DNA of 64,000 nucleotides, from positions 62,001 through 126,000 of the forward strand of contig CANRHR010000006.1 of assembly GCA_947630475.1 (NCBI GenBank), in the 5' to 3' direction. This DNA comes from an uncultured Clostridia bacterium. Lineage in GTDB: Bacteria > Bacillota > Clostridia > Lachnospirales > CAG-274. Made by a program: the position numbers and the translations under genes. A model generated the notes under the pieces. It saw only the letters and a program-made list of their open reading frames with translations. It was not told the origin of the DNA and made no database searches. Positions 16,705 through 26,154 of the stretch are shown here, one piece after another. Position 1 is the first letter of the stretch. Each line of letters begins with the position of its first letter.

Positions 16705-17559
16705 TTAAGCCATCCTTTGAATACGGCAAGCCTCCAGACAGTTTTTCATAAGCATTGCTATTGTCATAGGACCTACGCCGCCCGGAACGGGAGTAATAAA
16801 GCCCGCTTTTTCTTTGCAGGCCTCAAAATCAACATCACCGCAAAGTTTTCCGTTTTCGAGCCTGTTTATGCCAACATCTATAATAACCGCTCCATCTTTT
16901 ATCATGTCGGCTTTAATAAATTTAGGTATTCCTACGGCGGCAACTATAATATCTGCGCCAAGGCATACGTCCTTTATATTTTTTGTTTTTGAATGACAAA
17001 CGGTAACCGTTCCGTTTTCAGCCAAAAGCAGCATCGAAACGGGCTTGCCTACAATATTGCTTCTTCCCACAACAACGCAGCTTTTGCCCTGTATATCTAT
17101 TCCGCTTCTTTTTATAAGCTCTATACAGCCGGCGGGAGTACAGGCTTTAAGCCTTGCGCTGCCTATGCTTAAAAGGCCGACATTGTAAGGGTGAAAACCG
17201 TCGACGTCCTTATCCGGACGGATAGCAAGAAGCACCTTTTGCTCATCGATATGCTCCGGCAAAGGCAGCTGAACTAAAATTCCGTTACATTCTTTATCAT
17301 TGTTAAGCTTTTCTATAAGCTCTAAAAGCTCCTGCTGAGATGTTTTTTCCGAAAGCTCATAGGAAAGTGACTTTATGCCCACATATTCGCAGGCTCTTTT
17401 TTTATTTCTTACATAAACCCGGCTTGCAGGGTCATCTCCAACCAAAATAACAGCAAGGCACGGCTGTATTCCATCGGCATTAAATTCAGCCGCAAGGCTT
17501 TTTGCCTCATCTTTTATCTGCGCTGAAATCTTTTTGCCATCTATTATGACTGCACTCAT
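16705..17559 (-). CDS. folD: Methylenetetrahydrofolate dehydrogenase/cyclohydrolase
   Basis: FolD interconverts 5,10-methylene-, methenyl- and 10-formyl-tetrahydrofolate using NADP+ or NAD+. The 284-residue protein has the expected catalytic and cofactor motifs: YVRNKKRACEYVGI with the catalytic Lys, GILVQLPLPEHI, DVDGFHPYNVG, the dinucleotide loop VVGRSNIVGKPVSMLL, and the C-terminal PVPGGVGPMTIAMLM. It lies 20 bases downstream of fhs on the same strand, forming a two-gene unit that links formate to methylene-THF. This pair is typical of acetogens and many purine- or glycine-fermenting Clostridia. The rest of the methyl branch is not in the window. Confidence 0.96.
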   Translation of the reverse strand: MSAVIIDGKKISAQIKDEAKSLAAEFNADGIQPCLAVILVGDDPASRVYVRNKKRACEYVGIKSLSYELSEKTSQQELLELIEKLNNDKECNGILVQLPLPEHIDEQKVLLAIRPDKDVDGFHPYNVGLLSIGSARLKACTPAGCIELIKRSGIDIQGKSCVVVGRSNIVGKPVSMLLLAENGTVTVCHSKTKNIKDVCLGADIIVAAVGIPKFIKADMIKDGAVIIDVGINRLENGKLCGDVDFEACKEKAGFITPVPGGVGPMTIAMLMKNCLEACRIQRMA

Positions 17560-17579
17560 TTTAAAACCCTCCCATTTTA

Positions 17580-19250
17580 TCAGAAAAGACCTGTAATCTT
17601 TCCATTTTCATCAACATCTATATTTTCCGCCGCCGGAGATTTAGGAAGACCGGGCATAGTCATAATATCTCCTGCCAAAGCAACAATAAAGCCTGCCCCT
17701 GCGCTAAGCCTTATCTCCTTTATTGAAACGCTGAAGCCCTGAGGTTTTCCCAAAAGCTGAGGATTATCGGAAAGAGAATACTGCGTTTTGGCTATGCATA
17801 CCGGAACCTTGTCCAAGCCCATTTTTTCTATCCTTTTAATTTCCGATTCGGCTTTTGATGTATAATCAACCGAATCTGCGCCGTAAATCTCTTTGCATAT
17901 TATCTCTATTTTTTCCTTTATGGGCAGTTTTTCATCATATAAAGGCTTAAAATCGCTTTTATTTTCATTTAAAACCTTAATCAGCTTATCAGCGAGAGCC
18001 TTGCCGCCCTCACCGCCCTTTGCCCATACCTCGGAAAGAGCGAACTCGGCTCCGTTTTCGGCGCATTTATTGCTGATATATACAATTTCATCAATAGTAT
18101 CCTCCGCAAAGGCATTAAGGGCAACAATAACAGGAACATTGTATTTGCGCAGATTTTCTATATGCTTTTCAAGATTGGCAAATCCCTTTGCCGCAGCCTC
18201 AAGATTAGGCTTGCTTAAATCCTCTTTTTTAATGCCGCCGTTGAATTTAAGGCTTCTAAGAGTAGCTACCAACACAACCGCATCGGGCTTTAAACCTGCT
18301 TTGCGGCATTTTATGTCAAAAAACTTTTCTGCGCCCAAATCAGCGCCAAATCCCGCTTCCGTTATAACAACATCGGCAAGCTTCATGGCAAGCTTTGTTG
18401 CCTTAATACTGTTGCAGCCATGGGCTATGTTTGCAAAAGGCCCTCCATGAATTATAGCCGGCGTATGCTCCAATGTCTGCACAAGGTTTGGCTTTAAGGC
18501 ATCCTTTAAAAGTGCGCACATTGCGCCGTCAGCCTTAAGATCAGCCGCCGTTATCGGCTCGCCGTCATAGCTGTAGCCGATTATAATTTTGCCTAATCTG
18601 TTTTTTAAATCTCTTATATCTTCGCTTAGGCATATTATTGCCATAATCTCTGATGCTACGCTTATCATAAAGCTTTCTTCTCTCGGTACGCCGTTCATCT
18701 TTCCGCCAAGGCCCGATACAATATTCCTAAGCGCCCTGTCATTCATATCCATAGCCCTTTTCCAAACTATGTTTTTTGGGTCAATACCTAGGCTGTTGCC
18801 ATGCTGAAGATGATTATCAATCATTGCGCTTAAAAGGTTATGCGCTGTTGTTATGGCATGAATATCACCGGTAAAATGAAGATTTATATCCTCCATCGGC
18901 ACAACCTGAGAATATCCGCCCCCTGCGGCTCCGCCCTTAACCCCCATGCATGGCCCAAGCGAAGGCTCTCTGAGGGCAACTATTGTTTTTACGCCTATCT
19001 TATTAAGGCCTTGCGCAAGACCTATGGTAGTGGTGGTTTTGCCCTCTCCTGCAGGGGTAGGATTAACGGCAGTAACCAAAACAAGCTTTGCATCGGGGCA
19101 ATTTTTTGTTTTTTCAAACAAGGTGTCGGAAATTTTAGCCTTGTACTTTCCGTAAAATTCAAGATAATCCGAATCTATTCCAAATCTTTCGGCAACCTCG
19201 GCAATAGGAAGCATAGGCGTTTGTTGAGCAATTTCAATATCAGTTTTCAT
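17580..19250 (-). CDS. fhs: Formate-tetrahydrofolate ligase
   Basis: Fhs makes 10-formyl-THF from formate, THF and ATP. The 556-residue protein has the family length. It contains the P-loop-like [19 protein letters not shown] (near residues 57-75), [23 protein letters not shown], the [14 protein letters not shown] block, and a C-terminal [22 protein letters not shown] block. It is the first gene of the fhs-folD unit, with a TAAGGAGG-type site before ATG. In Clostridia it serves acetogenesis, formate assimilation or, in reverse, ATP formation during purine breakdown. Sequence alone does not show the direction. Confidence 0.97.
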   Translation of the reverse strand: MKTDIEIAQQTPMLPIAEVAERFGIDSDYLEFYGKYKAKISDTLFEKTKNCPDAKLVLVTAVNPTPAGEGKTTTTIGLAQGLNKIGVKTIVALREPSLGPCMGVKGGAAGGGYSQVVPMEDINLHFTGDIHAITTAHNLLSAMIDNHLQHGNSLGIDPKNIVWKRAMDMNDRALRNIVSGLGGKMNGVPREESFMISVASEIMAIICLSEDIRDLKNRLGKIIIGYSYDGEPITAADLKADGAMCALLKDALKPNLVQTLEHTPAIIHGGPFANIAHGCNSIKATKLAMKLADVVITEAGFGADLGAEKFFDIKCRKAGLKPDAVVLVATLRSLKFNGGIKKEDLSKPNLEAAAKGFANLEKHIENLRKYNVPVIVALNAFAEDTIDEIVYISNKCAENGAEFALSEVWAKGGEGGKALADKLIKVLNENKSDFKPLYDEKLPIKEKIEIICKEIYGADSVDYTSKAESEIKRIEKMGLDKVPVCIAKTQYSLSDNPQLLGKPQGFSVSIKEIRLSAGAGFIVALAGDIMTMPGLPKSPAAENIDVDENGKITGLF

Positions 19251-19304
19251 TTTTAATCCTCCTTTTTGTCAAAAAGCCGTATTCAATAATCGGACAGCTG
19301 TCAG

Positions 19305-22300
19305 CTATCGTGCATTTCTTGTAAAATATTCTTCCATCTGATACTTATCCATCAAAACTTCTCTTGGTTTGGAGCCGTTTTCCGCTCCGATAATTCCCCT
19401 GTCTTCAAGCTCTTCAACTATTCTTGCCGCTCTGTTATAGCCCAATCTGAATTTTCTTTGGATAAGCGATGTAGAGCATTTTTTGCTTCTTACTATAAAG
19501 CTTATTACTTCATCTATAAGCTCGTCGCTGCCGCCGGAGCTGTCTGATCCGGAAGAGCCGTCAGAGTCCTTAAGCTGAGAAATTTTATTTATAACCTCGT
19601 TGTCATATTCGGCAGGGTTATTTTCCTTAAGGAAAGCTACTATTCTTTCAATCTCCTTATCGGTAACGAAAGCGCCCTGTATTCTCAAAGGCTTATTCAT
19701 ATCAACAGCCTTAAAAAGCATATCGCCTTTTCCCAAAAGCTTTTCTGCTCCTACAGTATCTATTATTGTTCTGGAATCCATTCCGCTTGAAACTGCAAAA
19801 GCAATTCTTGATGGTATGTTTGCCTTTATAAGACCTGTTATAACATCAACAGACGGCCTTTGTGTAGCTATAATCAGATGAATGCCTGCCGCTCTTGCCA
19901 ATTGAGCAAGCCTGATTATAGCTGCTTCAACAGCCTTTGCCGCAACCATCATAAGATCCGCCAGCTCATCGATTATTATAACTATCTGAGGAAGCTTCTT
20001 TTCGCCCTTTGATTCCAAAAATTCGTTATATGCCTCCAAGCCTCTTGTTGATGCTTTGGCAAATTTATCATAACGTTCCATCATTTCGCTGACAGCCCAG
20101 TTTAAAGCCCCCGATGCTTTATCGGGCTCTGTTACGACAGGTATAAGAAGATGCGGTATGCCGTTATATACGCTTAATTCAACAACCTTCGGATCAATCA
20201 TAATAAGCCTTACCTCATCGGGAGCCGCCTTATAGATTATGCTTGTTATAAGGGTGTTTATACAAACCGATTTTCCCGAACCCGTGGCGCCCGCAATAAG
20301 CATATGAGGCATTTTGGCAATATCCGTAACAACAACATTGCCCGCAATATCCTTGCCTATGCCGAATGCCAGTTTAGACGGAAATTTTCGAAATTTCTCA
20401 TCGCAAATAACCTCTGAAAGATATACGCTTGTTACCTCTTTATTGGGTATCTCTATGCCAACCGCCGATTTGCCCGGTATAGGCGCTTCAATTCTTATAG
20501 ATGTTGCCGCAAGGCTAAGCGCAAGGTTATCTGCAAGAGATAATATTTTGCTTACCTTAATGCCGTCTACAATGCTAAGCTCATATCTGGTAACGGCAGG
20601 GCCTTTGCTTATTTCAATAACGCTTGCCTCAACATTAAAGCTTGCAAGGGTTCTGACTAGTATTTTTGAGTTTTCCAAAAGCTCTATATCATCATTTCTT
20701 GCAGCGGCAAGCATAGGATTTTTTCTTAAAAACTCTGTTTTTGGAAAAATATACTCAGCGTTATCATTCGTTTTTTCACTATCATTTACTATCCTTGCTT
20801 CATCGGGCTTTATTATTATAGGCTGAGGAGCCTGCTCAGGCTTGTCCGTTTGCTGTTTCGGTGCAATGTTTTCAATTTCATTTTTTAATTTGGGGCTGAA
20901 CTGCTCTTTAGGGTATAATTCAGGCTCATTAATTTCTTCTTTTATTTCATTTTCTTCATTTAAAACCGTTTCGCTATGCAAAGCCTTTTCAAAATTATTG
21001 TAATAATCCTCTTCGATTTCATCATAATAAGGCTCTCTTTCTGTTTCTTCATTGGCGCTGCTTATAGAGCTTACATCTAAGACAATCTCCTGCTCGGCAT
21101 CGAAGCGATCGCCCAAATTAACGACATTTTCTCCTGCGGTATTCTCAATATTTTCCTTTTCATATTCGTAAATACTGTTTTTATCTTCGGCAAAATCAGT
21201 TTCTCTGAAATCATCGAAATAATGCTCTGAATACATATTGTTGTCAATATCACTTTGTATGTTGTATTGCTCGCCGATATATAAGTCATTTTCTCCATCA
21301 TTCCCCTGCTGGCCTTTTTCAAGAAACTTTTCATATTCAAACCTTTCCCTGTTTTTTATAAAAGAGGGAAGATTAGGTTCTATTTTTTTACTTTTGGCAG
21401 GCTCCATATTTTCATGCTGAGCCGCCATAACGGTGTCATATGCAAGCTCTATTTTTCTGCGAGGCTTATTATTTGCGGCGTTCGGCTTAATTTCTATAAC
21501 GGTAGGCTTGGGAATGTTTCTTTGCTCTGTTTTTTGTTTTGCCATTTTTTGGGCGTGAGCCCTTTCATTTAAAATCATTCTTTCATTTTCAAGCGCTCTT
21601 TCGCTTTTAACCTTCTGCCTTATGCTAATTTCCGGTGTATCGGAAAGTATATCTTCTTCTTTTTCTTTGTTTCTTTTTTTAAAAAAAGATAAAAAATCAA
21701 AACTTTTGTTTTGTTTTTCTTCTTGAAGGAGTTCTTCTTCGTCTTCATAATATTCTTCGTTTTCGGATTCAAAAACAAAATATTGCGAAATTTTATTCCA
21801 AAGGTTTTTAACGGCAGCAAAAAATGATTTTCCCGTTATAAATACGCTTATGCCTATAAAGGCAAGTATTATCAAAATAATGGAAGCAACCCTGCCTATT
21901 AGCTTGGATAAAAGGCTTCCCAAATATGCGCCAAAAAGACCTCCGTTAAAATAGCTTCCGTTTTTATACATTGCCTTTGAAAAAGCGCCAAAGCTCAAAT
22001 TTTCCGATTGATGATCGAATTGTATTATATGCAAAAACGCTATAAGCAAAAAAAACATAACAAAAATCAATATCGTTTTGTTGGCACTTAATACTTTTTT
22101 TTCCGAAAAAAACATATAGATGCAAAATCCTATCAAAATAAACGGAAGAATATATGCTCCAAAGCCGAGAAAGCCTTTTAATGCTCCTCCTATAACCTGC
22201 CCGGCAATTCCTCCGCCGCCGAAATAAACGCCTATCACAGTTAAAATGCACAAGCCTATAATCGCTATCGAAGCTACCTCTGCAACTATCTCTTTATTTT

Positions 22301-22517
22301 TTTCTTCACTTTTTCTTTGTGCCAATGCTCTCTTTGAAAGAGCGGCATTTTTTGAAGAAGGCGCTTTTTTGGTCTGCTTTGCGCCGGTTTTTCCCTCTCT
22401 TGTTTTTTTATCCGCCTTTAAAGATTCATCTTTTTTATTTTCTTTATTTTCTTTATCCTCCTTTGCCGCATTATTAAGCGCTTTTAATTCTTTTGCTTCT
22501 TCTTTTTTATCATCCAT
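19305..22517 (-). CDS. ftsK: DNA translocase FtsK/SpoIIIE
   Basis: This is an ATP-driven septal DNA pump. The 1070-residue protein starts with a Lys/Glu-rich cytoplasmic segment (1-60). Four membrane helices follow (about 70-235), then a very long acidic linker (about 255-620). The RecA-like motor has Walker A GATGSGKSVCIN near 735, Walker B VIIIDELADLM, and a TQRPSVDVITG block. The C-terminal gamma winged helix starts at DELIDEVISFIV. The usual Firmicutes SpoIIIE/FtsK is about 750-900 residues, so the linker is unusually long. It could serve both vegetative chromosome segregation and forespore DNA transfer. The upstream gap carries no obvious control element. Confidence 0.95.
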   Translation of the reverse strand: MDDKKEEAKELKALNNAAKEDKENKENKKDESLKADKKTREGKTGAKQTKKAPSSKNAALSKRALAQRKSEEKNKEIVAEVASIAIIGLCILTVIGVYFGGGGIAGQVIGGALKGFLGFGAYILPFILIGFCIYMFFSEKKVLSANKTILIFVMFFLLIAFLHIIQFDHQSENLSFGAFSKAMYKNGSYFNGGLFGAYLGSLLSKLIGRVASIILIILAFIGISVFITGKSFFAAVKNLWNKISQYFVFESENEEYYEDEEELLQEEKQNKSFDFLSFFKKRNKEKEEDILSDTPEISIRQKVKSERALENERMILNERAHAQKMAKQKTEQRNIPKPTVIEIKPNAANNKPRRKIELAYDTVMAAQHENMEPAKSKKIEPNLPSFIKNRERFEYEKFLEKGQQGNDGENDLYIGEQYNIQSDIDNNMYSEHYFDDFRETDFAEDKNSIYEYEKENIENTAGENVVNLGDRFDAEQEIVLDVSSISSANEETEREPYYDEIEEDYYNNFEKALHSETVLNEENEIKEEINEPELYPKEQFSPKLKNEIENIAPKQQTDKPEQAPQPIIIKPDEARIVNDSEKTNDNAEYIFPKTEFLRKNPMLAAARNDDIELLENSKILVRTLASFNVEASVIEISKGPAVTRYELSIVDGIKVSKILSLADNLALSLAATSIRIEAPIPGKSAVGIEIPNKEVTSVYLSEVICDEKFRKFPSKLAFGIGKDIAGNVVVTDIAKMPHMLIAGATGSGKSVCINTLITSIIYKAAPDEVRLIMIDPKVVELSVYNGIPHLLIPVVTEPDKASGALNWAVSEMMERYDKFAKASTRGLEAYNEFLESKGEKKLPQIVIIIDELADLMMVAAKAVEAAIIRLAQLARAAGIHLIIATQRPSVDVITGLIKANIPSRIAFAVSSGMDSRTIIDTVGAEKLLGKGDMLFKAVDMNKPLRIQGAFVTDKEIERIVAFLKENNPAEYDNEVINKISQLKDSDGSSGSDSSGGSDELIDEVISFIVRSKKCSTSLIQRKFRLGYNRAARIVEELEDRGIIGAENGSKPREVLMDKYQMEEYFTRNAR

Positions 22518-22776
22518 AACAGTGAATTTCCTTTCTGTTTCAGGATTCGCCTGACTTTAAAAATTTATTTCTTAATACTTCAACAAAAATCTATTTTTTT
22601 ATTATAGCAAATATTGCTTTTTATTACAAATAAAATTTAACAGCCGCAATCTGCAAAGGATATCAAAAGTTTTATTAATAGATTTATTTAACAAAAAATA
22701 TATGTTATAATACAAATAAATAATGTTTGCCGATACGCTTGGCAGTAAAGTATATTATTGGGAAAGGAGATTAAAA

Positions 22777-23979
22777 ATGGATTACAGGAAAACAGCAATG
22801 GAAAAACACGCCCAATGGAGAGGAAAGATAGAGGTCGTTTCTATACCAAAACTTGAAACTGCGGAGGATCTTGCTATAGCTTACACCCCCGGCGTAGCCG
22901 AGCCATGCATAGCGATAAAAAAAGATCCCGATCTGTCCTATAAGCTTACAAGGCGTTGGAATACGGTAGCAGTTATTACAGATGGCTCCGCTGTTTTGGG
23001 CCTTGGCGATATAGGCCCCGAAGCAGGTATGCCCGTTATGGAGGGAAAATGCGTACTTTTTAAAGAATTTGGCGGAATTGACGCCATACCTCTTTGTGTG
23101 CGTTCTAAAGACCCTGATGAATTTGTTAAGGCGATAAGCCTTATTGCAGGCTCTTTCGGCGCAATAAATCTTGAGGATATCTCAGCTCCCAGATGCTTTG
23201 AAATTGAAGAAAAATTAAAAAAAGCAACGGATATACCGATATTCCACGATGATCAGCACGGCACGGCAGTTGTTGTATTATCCGGAATGAAAAATGTGCT
23301 TAAGATAAAAAACAAAAAACCAAACGAAGTAAAAATAGCAATCTCAGGCGCAGGCGCAGCAGGCACAGCTACGGCAAAGCTTCTAATTCACGCAGGCTTT
23401 AAAAATATAACAATCTGCAATATAGACGGTATAATAAATAAGCAAAACAGCGTAGGAAACCCATACCTTGCAGAGCTTGCGGCGGCTACAAATCCTCAGA
23501 ACAAAGCCGGAAAGCTGGAAGATGCCGTTAAGGGAGCGGATATATTTATCGGCGTTTCGGCTCCGAATATTTTAACGGAAGAAATGATAAAAACAATGAA
23601 CAGTGAGCCTGTTATTTTTGCAATGGCAAATCCAATACCCGAAGTTATGCCGGAAACCGCAAAAAATGCCGGCGCTTCAATAATCGCTACGGGCCGTTCC
23701 GATTATCCCAATCAGATAAACAATGTTCTTGCTTTCCCGGGAATATTAAGAGGCGCCTTGGATGTAAGGGCAAACGACATAAACATAGAAATGAAAATTG
23801 CGGCAGCCAATGCCATAGCCGGTCTTGTTACGGAAGATGATCTTAAAAACGGCATAATAATACCATCTCCATTCAACAAAAACATAAGCTCCGATGTGGC
23901 AAAGGCAGTAGCTTCAGCCGCTGTAAAATCAGGCGCCGCAAAGGCAAAAGAATATATAATAAACAATATATTATGGTAA
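22777..23979 (+). CDS. NAD(P)-dependent malic enzyme
   Basis: This enzyme decarboxylates malate to pyruvate and CO2 and reduces NAD(P)+. The 400-residue, short bacterial form has the motifs YTPGVAEPC, VITDGSAVLGLGDIG, AGMPVMEGK and FHDDQHGTAV, and the dinucleotide-binding AISGAGAAGTATAKLL. No phosphotransacetylase extension is fused. The start is ATG 22777, with GGAAAGGAG eight bases upstream; a longer frame from 22723 lacks a ribosome binding site. A TATAAT at 22706-22711 is the likely -10. A clean terminator follows. Confidence 0.94.
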   Translation: MDYRKTAMEKHAQWRGKIEVVSIPKLETAEDLAIAYTPGVAEPCIAIKKDPDLSYKLTRRWNTVAVITDGSAVLGLGDIGPEAGMPVMEGKCVLFKEFGGIDAIPLCVRSKDPDEFVKAISLIAGSFGAINLEDISAPRCFEIEEKLKKATDIPIFHDDQHGTAVVVLSGMKNVLKIKNKKPNEVKIAISGAGAAGTATAKLLIHAGFKNITICNIDGIINKQNSVGNPYLAELAAATNPQNKAGKLEDAVKGADIFIGVSAPNILTEEMIKTMNSEPVIFAMANPIPEVMPETAKNAGASIIATGRSDYPNQINNVLAFPGILRGALDVRANDINIEMKIAAANAIAGLVTEDDLKNGIIIPSPFNKNISSDVAKAVASAAVKSGAAKAKEYIINNILW

Positions 23980-23992
23980 AGCAGAAGCTTTT

Positions 23993-24027
23993 AAGTCCCC
24001 TTATAAAAGAAGGGGACTTGTTTATTT
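23993..24027 (+). terminator. Terminator of the malic enzyme gene
   Basis: AAGTCCCC (23993-24000) and GGGGACTT (24012-24019) form an 8-bp stem with an 11-base loop, followed by GTTTATTT. Confidence 0.85.
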
Positions 24028-24108
24028 CAATCAAAGGAATATTATATTTTTTCTTTCATATATTTTAGATAAGCTTATAACATTCATGCTTTTATTATCG
24101 GAGGAATA

Positions 24109-24666
24109 ATGAAAAGAAAAAAAATAAAAACGCCCAATAAAGTTTCTGTTAATATTTTTTCGTTAATTTTTGTTACAGGAGCATTATTGGGTACTTCAAT
24201 CGCTTTTTTATCTCAAAAAAAGCTTGAGCTAAATAATATTCAGCTTATAGCCGATGCTGATTTCTCAAGCTTTTTTTCTCTTTGCTTTAAATATTTAAAG
24301 CTTCCATTGGCAATATGGTTCTGCGCTTTTGCAAAAATCGGTATGCCCGTTATCTGCTTTTTAATTTTAATAAAAGCGGCCGGGCTAAGTTTTACCGCCG
24401 CCGCTGTTGGGGCAGGACAAGGCTTAACCGGCGTATTTTATTCGTTTTTTTATATATTTATGCCAAGCCTTGCCGTTATGCCGGCTTATCTTTTTTTAAG
24501 CGAAGCCGCCGTTAATTTTATTAAAAAGAAGCTTGCTCTTAAAAGCTATATATTTTGCTTTGTAATTTCATTAATATTTATTTTTTTAGCCGTATTTACG
24601 GAAATGTTTGTTTCGCCGACAATAACAATCTTACTGCATGGCTCTTTTGCTGCGGCAAAATTATAG
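24109..24666 (+). CDS. Probable SpoIIM-like (DUF95) membrane protein
   Basis: A 185-residue protein with a basic N-terminus and about five hydrophobic helices. The pattern of the centre matches what I know of stage II sporulation protein M: an IWF/AFxKIGMPVICFLIL helix, an aromatic-rich loop with AAGLSFTAAAVGAGQGLTG, and a helix with a PSLAVMPAYL turn. SpoIIM is part of the engulfment peptidoglycan-degradation machine with SpoIID and SpoIIP. The similarity is by pattern, not search, and a general membrane protein remains possible. Its neighbour, a LysM-GH18 spore-type enzyme 54 bases downstream, supports a sporulation role. Confidence 0.5.
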   Translation: MKRKKIKTPNKVSVNIFSLIFVTGALLGTSIAFLSQKKLELNNIQLIADADFSSFFSLCFKYLKLPLAIWFCAFAKIGMPVICFLILIKAAGLSFTAAAVGAGQGLTGVFYSFFYIFMPSLAVMPAYLFLSEAAVNFIKKKLALKSYIFCFVISLIFIFLAVFTEMFVSPTITILLHGSFAAAKL

Positions 24667-24720
24667 CACTTTTTTAATGCTTTGAATAAAATATAACATC
24701 AAGCTTTAAGGAGTGATTTT

Positions 24721-25857
24721 ATGATTATACACGTTGTTGAAAAAGGTCAGACAATTTATTCGATAGCAAAGCAGTATGATCAAAATCCCGAAACCATTAT
24801 AAGAGAAAATGAAATAACAGACCCGGAAAAACTTGTTGTTGGGCAGACAATAGTAATAGAAGAGCCTAATGAAACAAAACTTCGCTCCGTAACCATAAAT
24901 GGATATGTTTATCCCAATGTATCGGAAAGTACTCTCAATAAAACCTTGCCAAATCTTTCTATGATAACAATATTTACCTATGGCTTTACAGACGAGGGTG
25001 AGCTTATAGGAATATATGACGAAAACGTTATAAACAAAGCAAAACAATACAGCGTTGCTCCCATTATGCTGATCTCTACCCTAAGCTCGGAGGGAGTTTT
25101 CAGCAACGAGCTTGCTCACACTCTTCTAAACAATCCCGATCTTCAGGATGTTCTTATAGATAATATACTTCAAACCCTTTCGGAAAAAGGTTATTTTGGC
25201 CTTGATATCGATTTTGAATTTGTCCCTCAGCAGGATAAAGAGCTTTATTCAGATTTTATAGCCAAAATAACACAAAGGCTAAATGCCTCTGATTATCCTG
25301 TTATAGTTGCCCTTGCGCCAAAAACCTATGCCGAACAGCCCGGTCTTTTGTATGAAGCCCATGATTATGCCGCCATCGGCGAAGCCGCAAACGCCGTTTT
25401 GATTATGACGTACGAATGGGGCTACACTTACGGGCCTCCAATGCCTGTAGCGCCTATAAATAAGGTAAGAGAAGTTTTGGATTATGCCGTATCCGAAATA
25501 GAATCAAGCAAAATTTTTATGGGTATACCAAACTACGGTTACGACTGGACTCTTCCGTATATAAGAGGAGAGAGCGCCGCAAAATCTCTTTCGCCCACCG
25601 AGGCGGTAAAGCTTGCCTCCGATTACGGAGCCGAAATAAAGTATGATCAGCTATGGCAAAGCCCCTATTTTAATTATTATGATGAATACGGAAACGAGCA
25701 TATTGTTTATTTTGAAGATGCCAGAAGCATATTTGCAAAGCTTTCACTTATAAATGAATATTCTTTAGCAGGAGCAAGCTATTGGAACTTGATGAAATTT
25801 TTCCCGCAAAATTGGCTTGTTTTAAATTCAATGTATGATGTATATAAAATTTATTGA
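24721..25857 (+). CDS. LysM-GH18 spore cortex-type hydrolase (SleL/YaaH-like)
   Basis: A 378-residue protein with one N-terminal LysM domain (residues 2-46, VEKGQTIYSIAKQY...LVVGQTIVIEE) and a GH18 domain (about 55-370). The catalytic motif DxxDxDxE appears as LDIDFEF near residue 160, with the Glu as acid/base. YEWGYTYGPPMPVAPI and the C-terminal GASYWNLMKFFPQNW complete the TIM barrel of the YaaH/SleL subfamily. These are N-acetylglucosaminidases acting on cortex muramic-lactam peptidoglycan during germination. There is no signal peptide, as is usual for proteins deposited from the mother cell. Bacillus members have two LysM domains; this one has one. Confidence 0.88.
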   Translation: MIIHVVEKGQTIYSIAKQYDQNPETIIRENEITDPEKLVVGQTIVIEEPNETKLRSVTINGYVYPNVSESTLNKTLPNLSMITIFTYGFTDEGELIGIYDENVINKAKQYSVAPIMLISTLSSEGVFSNELAHTLLNNPDLQDVLIDNILQTLSEKGYFGLDIDFEFVPQQDKELYSDFIAKITQRLNASDYPVIVALAPKTYAEQPGLLYEAHDYAAIGEAANAVLIMTYEWGYTYGPPMPVAPINKVREVLDYAVSEIESSKIFMGIPNYGYDWTLPYIRGESAAKSLSPTEAVKLASDYGAEIKYDQLWQSPYFNYYDEYGNEHIVYFEDARSIFAKLSLINEYSLAGASYWNLMKFFPQNWLVLNSMYDVYKIY

Positions 25858-25867
25858 CACTTAAAAG

Positions 25868-25890
25868 GTCCGCGCCTTTAAGGCGTGGAC
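25868..25890 (+). terminator. Terminator hairpin after the GH18 gene, separated from its T-run
   Basis: GTCCGCGCC and GGCGTGGAC form a 9-bp stem with one G-U pair around TTTAA. AAAA precedes the stem, but no T-run follows, because family B copy B2 begins two bases later. This fits insertion of the element directly behind the stem. Confidence 0.6.
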
Positions 25891-25891
25891 A

Positions 25892-26043
25892 CAGGCTGTC
25901 AAAAAAACCTGCTTTGAACAAGTAACTTAAAGCGTCGCAGACTTATAATCCACAGGCGGAATTTACTTCCGCCGAGGAAAACAGCGAATTTCAAGGGATT
26001 TTTAATCCTGATGGAACGAACTGTTTATACATCTGTTTTCGAC
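25892..26043 (-). repeat. Family B structured MITE-like element, copy B2
   Basis: Read on the minus strand: GTCGAAAACAGATG, hairpin AAACAG/CTGTTT around GGATT/AATCC, hairpin GGCGGAA/TTCCGCC, GACGCTTTAAGTTACTTG, and end TTGACAGCCTG. It lacks the 5' AAAAAGTCC hairpin of other copies. It lies upstream of the amino acid ABC transporter operon and directly behind the terminator hairpin of the GH18 gene. Confidence 0.75.
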
Positions 26044-26154
26044 AATTACTCTTCCATGAGTTTTATTATTTTTAATCTTTATTTTTTATGTAAATTGTGT
26101 TAAACTATATAAGATAATTAATATTGAATAAATGTTGAATGGAGGAATATTTTA

